Shown: piece by piece, positions 5,616-5,941 of the stretch
Layout of the letters: each line of letters starts with the position of its first letter
Numbering within the stretch: position 1 is the first letter of the stretch
Assembly: GCA_002842195.1 (NCBI GenBank)
Contig: PHCL01000099.1
Location: 1-5,941 of the forward strand
Length of the DNA: 5,941 nucleotides
Direction: 5' to 3'
From: Betaproteobacteria bacterium HGW-Betaproteobacteria-20
Lineage (GTDB): Bacteria > Pseudomonadota > Gammaproteobacteria > Burkholderiales > Methylophilaceae
Notes under the pieces: generated by a model
Databases searched by the model: none
Told to the model about the DNA's origin: nothing
The model's input: the letters and a program-made list of their open reading frames with translations, nothing else
Translations under genes and position numbers: made by a program

Positions 5616-5941
5616 ATGAACAATTCATTACACAAAAAATTATGGCTCATATTTGCGCAAAGCGTGACGGTATGCCTAGCCTTAATTTTTGTTTTGCGAC
5701 TGTTTTTCCCAAGCATATTTGAGAATTTAATCGCCAAAACAACTAACCCTGTTGTGGTTAAACAAGTTGAACCCAGCTTAACAAACTCATACAGCCAGGC
5801 TGTCAAAAAGGCGATGCCGGCCGTTGTTAATATTTTCACCAGCAAAATAGCACCCGATAACCCGCATCAAAAATTTTTAGATGACCCGGCATTTCGCCAG
5901 TTTTTTGGTGACCAGCTGGATGATCTGGACAATCAGGCTCA
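5616..5941 (+). CDS. DegS/AlgW-like membrane-anchored trypsin-like serine protease, N-terminal part (runs off right edge)
   Basis: An open frame of 108 codons continues past the window end. The protein begins MNNSLHKKLW and has one membrane segment (about 9-31) with positive residues before it, so it is anchored with its bulk in the periplasm. A short linker leads to SYSQAVKKAMPAVVNIFTSK (58-77), the start of the HtrA/Deg protease domain, and then FLDDPAFRQFFGD (87-99), a stretch seen in DegS/DegQ-type proteins. The catalytic His-Asp-Ser and PDZ domain would lie outside the window. The anchor instead of a cleaved signal peptide favours DegS/AlgW, the envelope-stress sensor protease that cuts RseA/MucA, over DegP; this is an inference. 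The Shine-Dalgarno sequence is weak. It is transcribed away from the Nif3 gene. In related genomes tatABC often lies nearby, possibly just beyond this edge. Confidence 0.85.
   Translation, partial: MNNSLHKKLWLIFAQSVTVCLALIFVLRLFFPSIFENLIAKTTNPVVVKQVEPSLTNSYSQAVKKAMPAVVNIFTSKIAPDNPHQKFLDDPAFRQFFGDQLDDLDNQA

Noticed and set aside
5588..5845. Minus-strand 85-codon open frame
   Set aside because: It is antisense to the N-terminal part of the DegS-like protease, which has a coherent membrane anchor and protease-domain start.

Overview
The window looks like chromosomal core DNA from a betaproteobacterium of low-to-moderate GC. The Methylophilaceae (Methylotenera/Methylophilus-like) are my best guess, but the family-level call is an inference from protein flavour and base composition. 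Supporting points are the beta/gamma-type cytochrome b (PVWY Qo motif, 15-residue spacing of the helix D haem ligands), the petABC-sspAB gene order, a Nif3-family gene and a membrane-anchored trypsin-like protease next to petA, and the tRNA-Thr/Tyr/Gly/Thr-tuf block. No mobile element, CRISPR array, prophage gene or novel defence locus is visible.

Layout. Everything from the left edge to about 5495 reads on the minus strand, so transcription runs right to left. In transcription order: a Nif3/YbgI-type metal protein (4746-5495); a 217-bp gap with a good -10 box and a 12-bp direct repeat; the cytochrome bc1 operon petA (Rieske), petB (cytochrome b), petC (cytochrome c1); then sspA and sspB packed behind it. 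The petA-petB, petB-petC and petC-sspA gaps are 2, 5 and 1 nt, and sspA-sspB is 28 nt. Next comes a stable-RNA operon, tRNA-Thr(UGU), tRNA-Tyr(GUA), tRNA-Gly(UCC), tRNA-Thr(GGU), then the first 33 codons of tuf (EF-Tu), which run off the left edge. This is the same order as the E. coli thrU-tyrU-glyT-thrT-tufB operon. On the plus strand, starting at 5616 and running off the right edge, is the N-terminal part of a DegS/AlgW-like serine protease, divergent from the Nif3 gene.

Function. petABC encodes the three catalytic subunits of the ubiquinol:cytochrome c oxidoreductase. sspA (RNA polymerase-associated) and sspB (ClpXP adaptor) couple starvation and proteolysis control to the same transcript. 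The tRNA-tuf block supplies elongation factor and matched tRNAs for translation. Two promoters can be proposed for the tRNA block: one in front of tRNA-Thr(UGU), entwined with a possible weak terminator of sspB, and a much better one between tRNA-Thr(UGU) and tRNA-Tyr (TTGACA, 17 bp, CATAAT, GC-rich discriminator).

No undescribed system was found. The observations most worth a second look are the strong internal tRNA promoter with a dyad over its -35, a tRNA-Thr(GGU) with C instead of U at T-loop position 55, a Lys-Arg rather than Arg-Arg Tat motif in the Rieske protein, an extra cysteine pair beside the haem-ligand Met of cytochrome c1, and the repeat-bearing petA leader.
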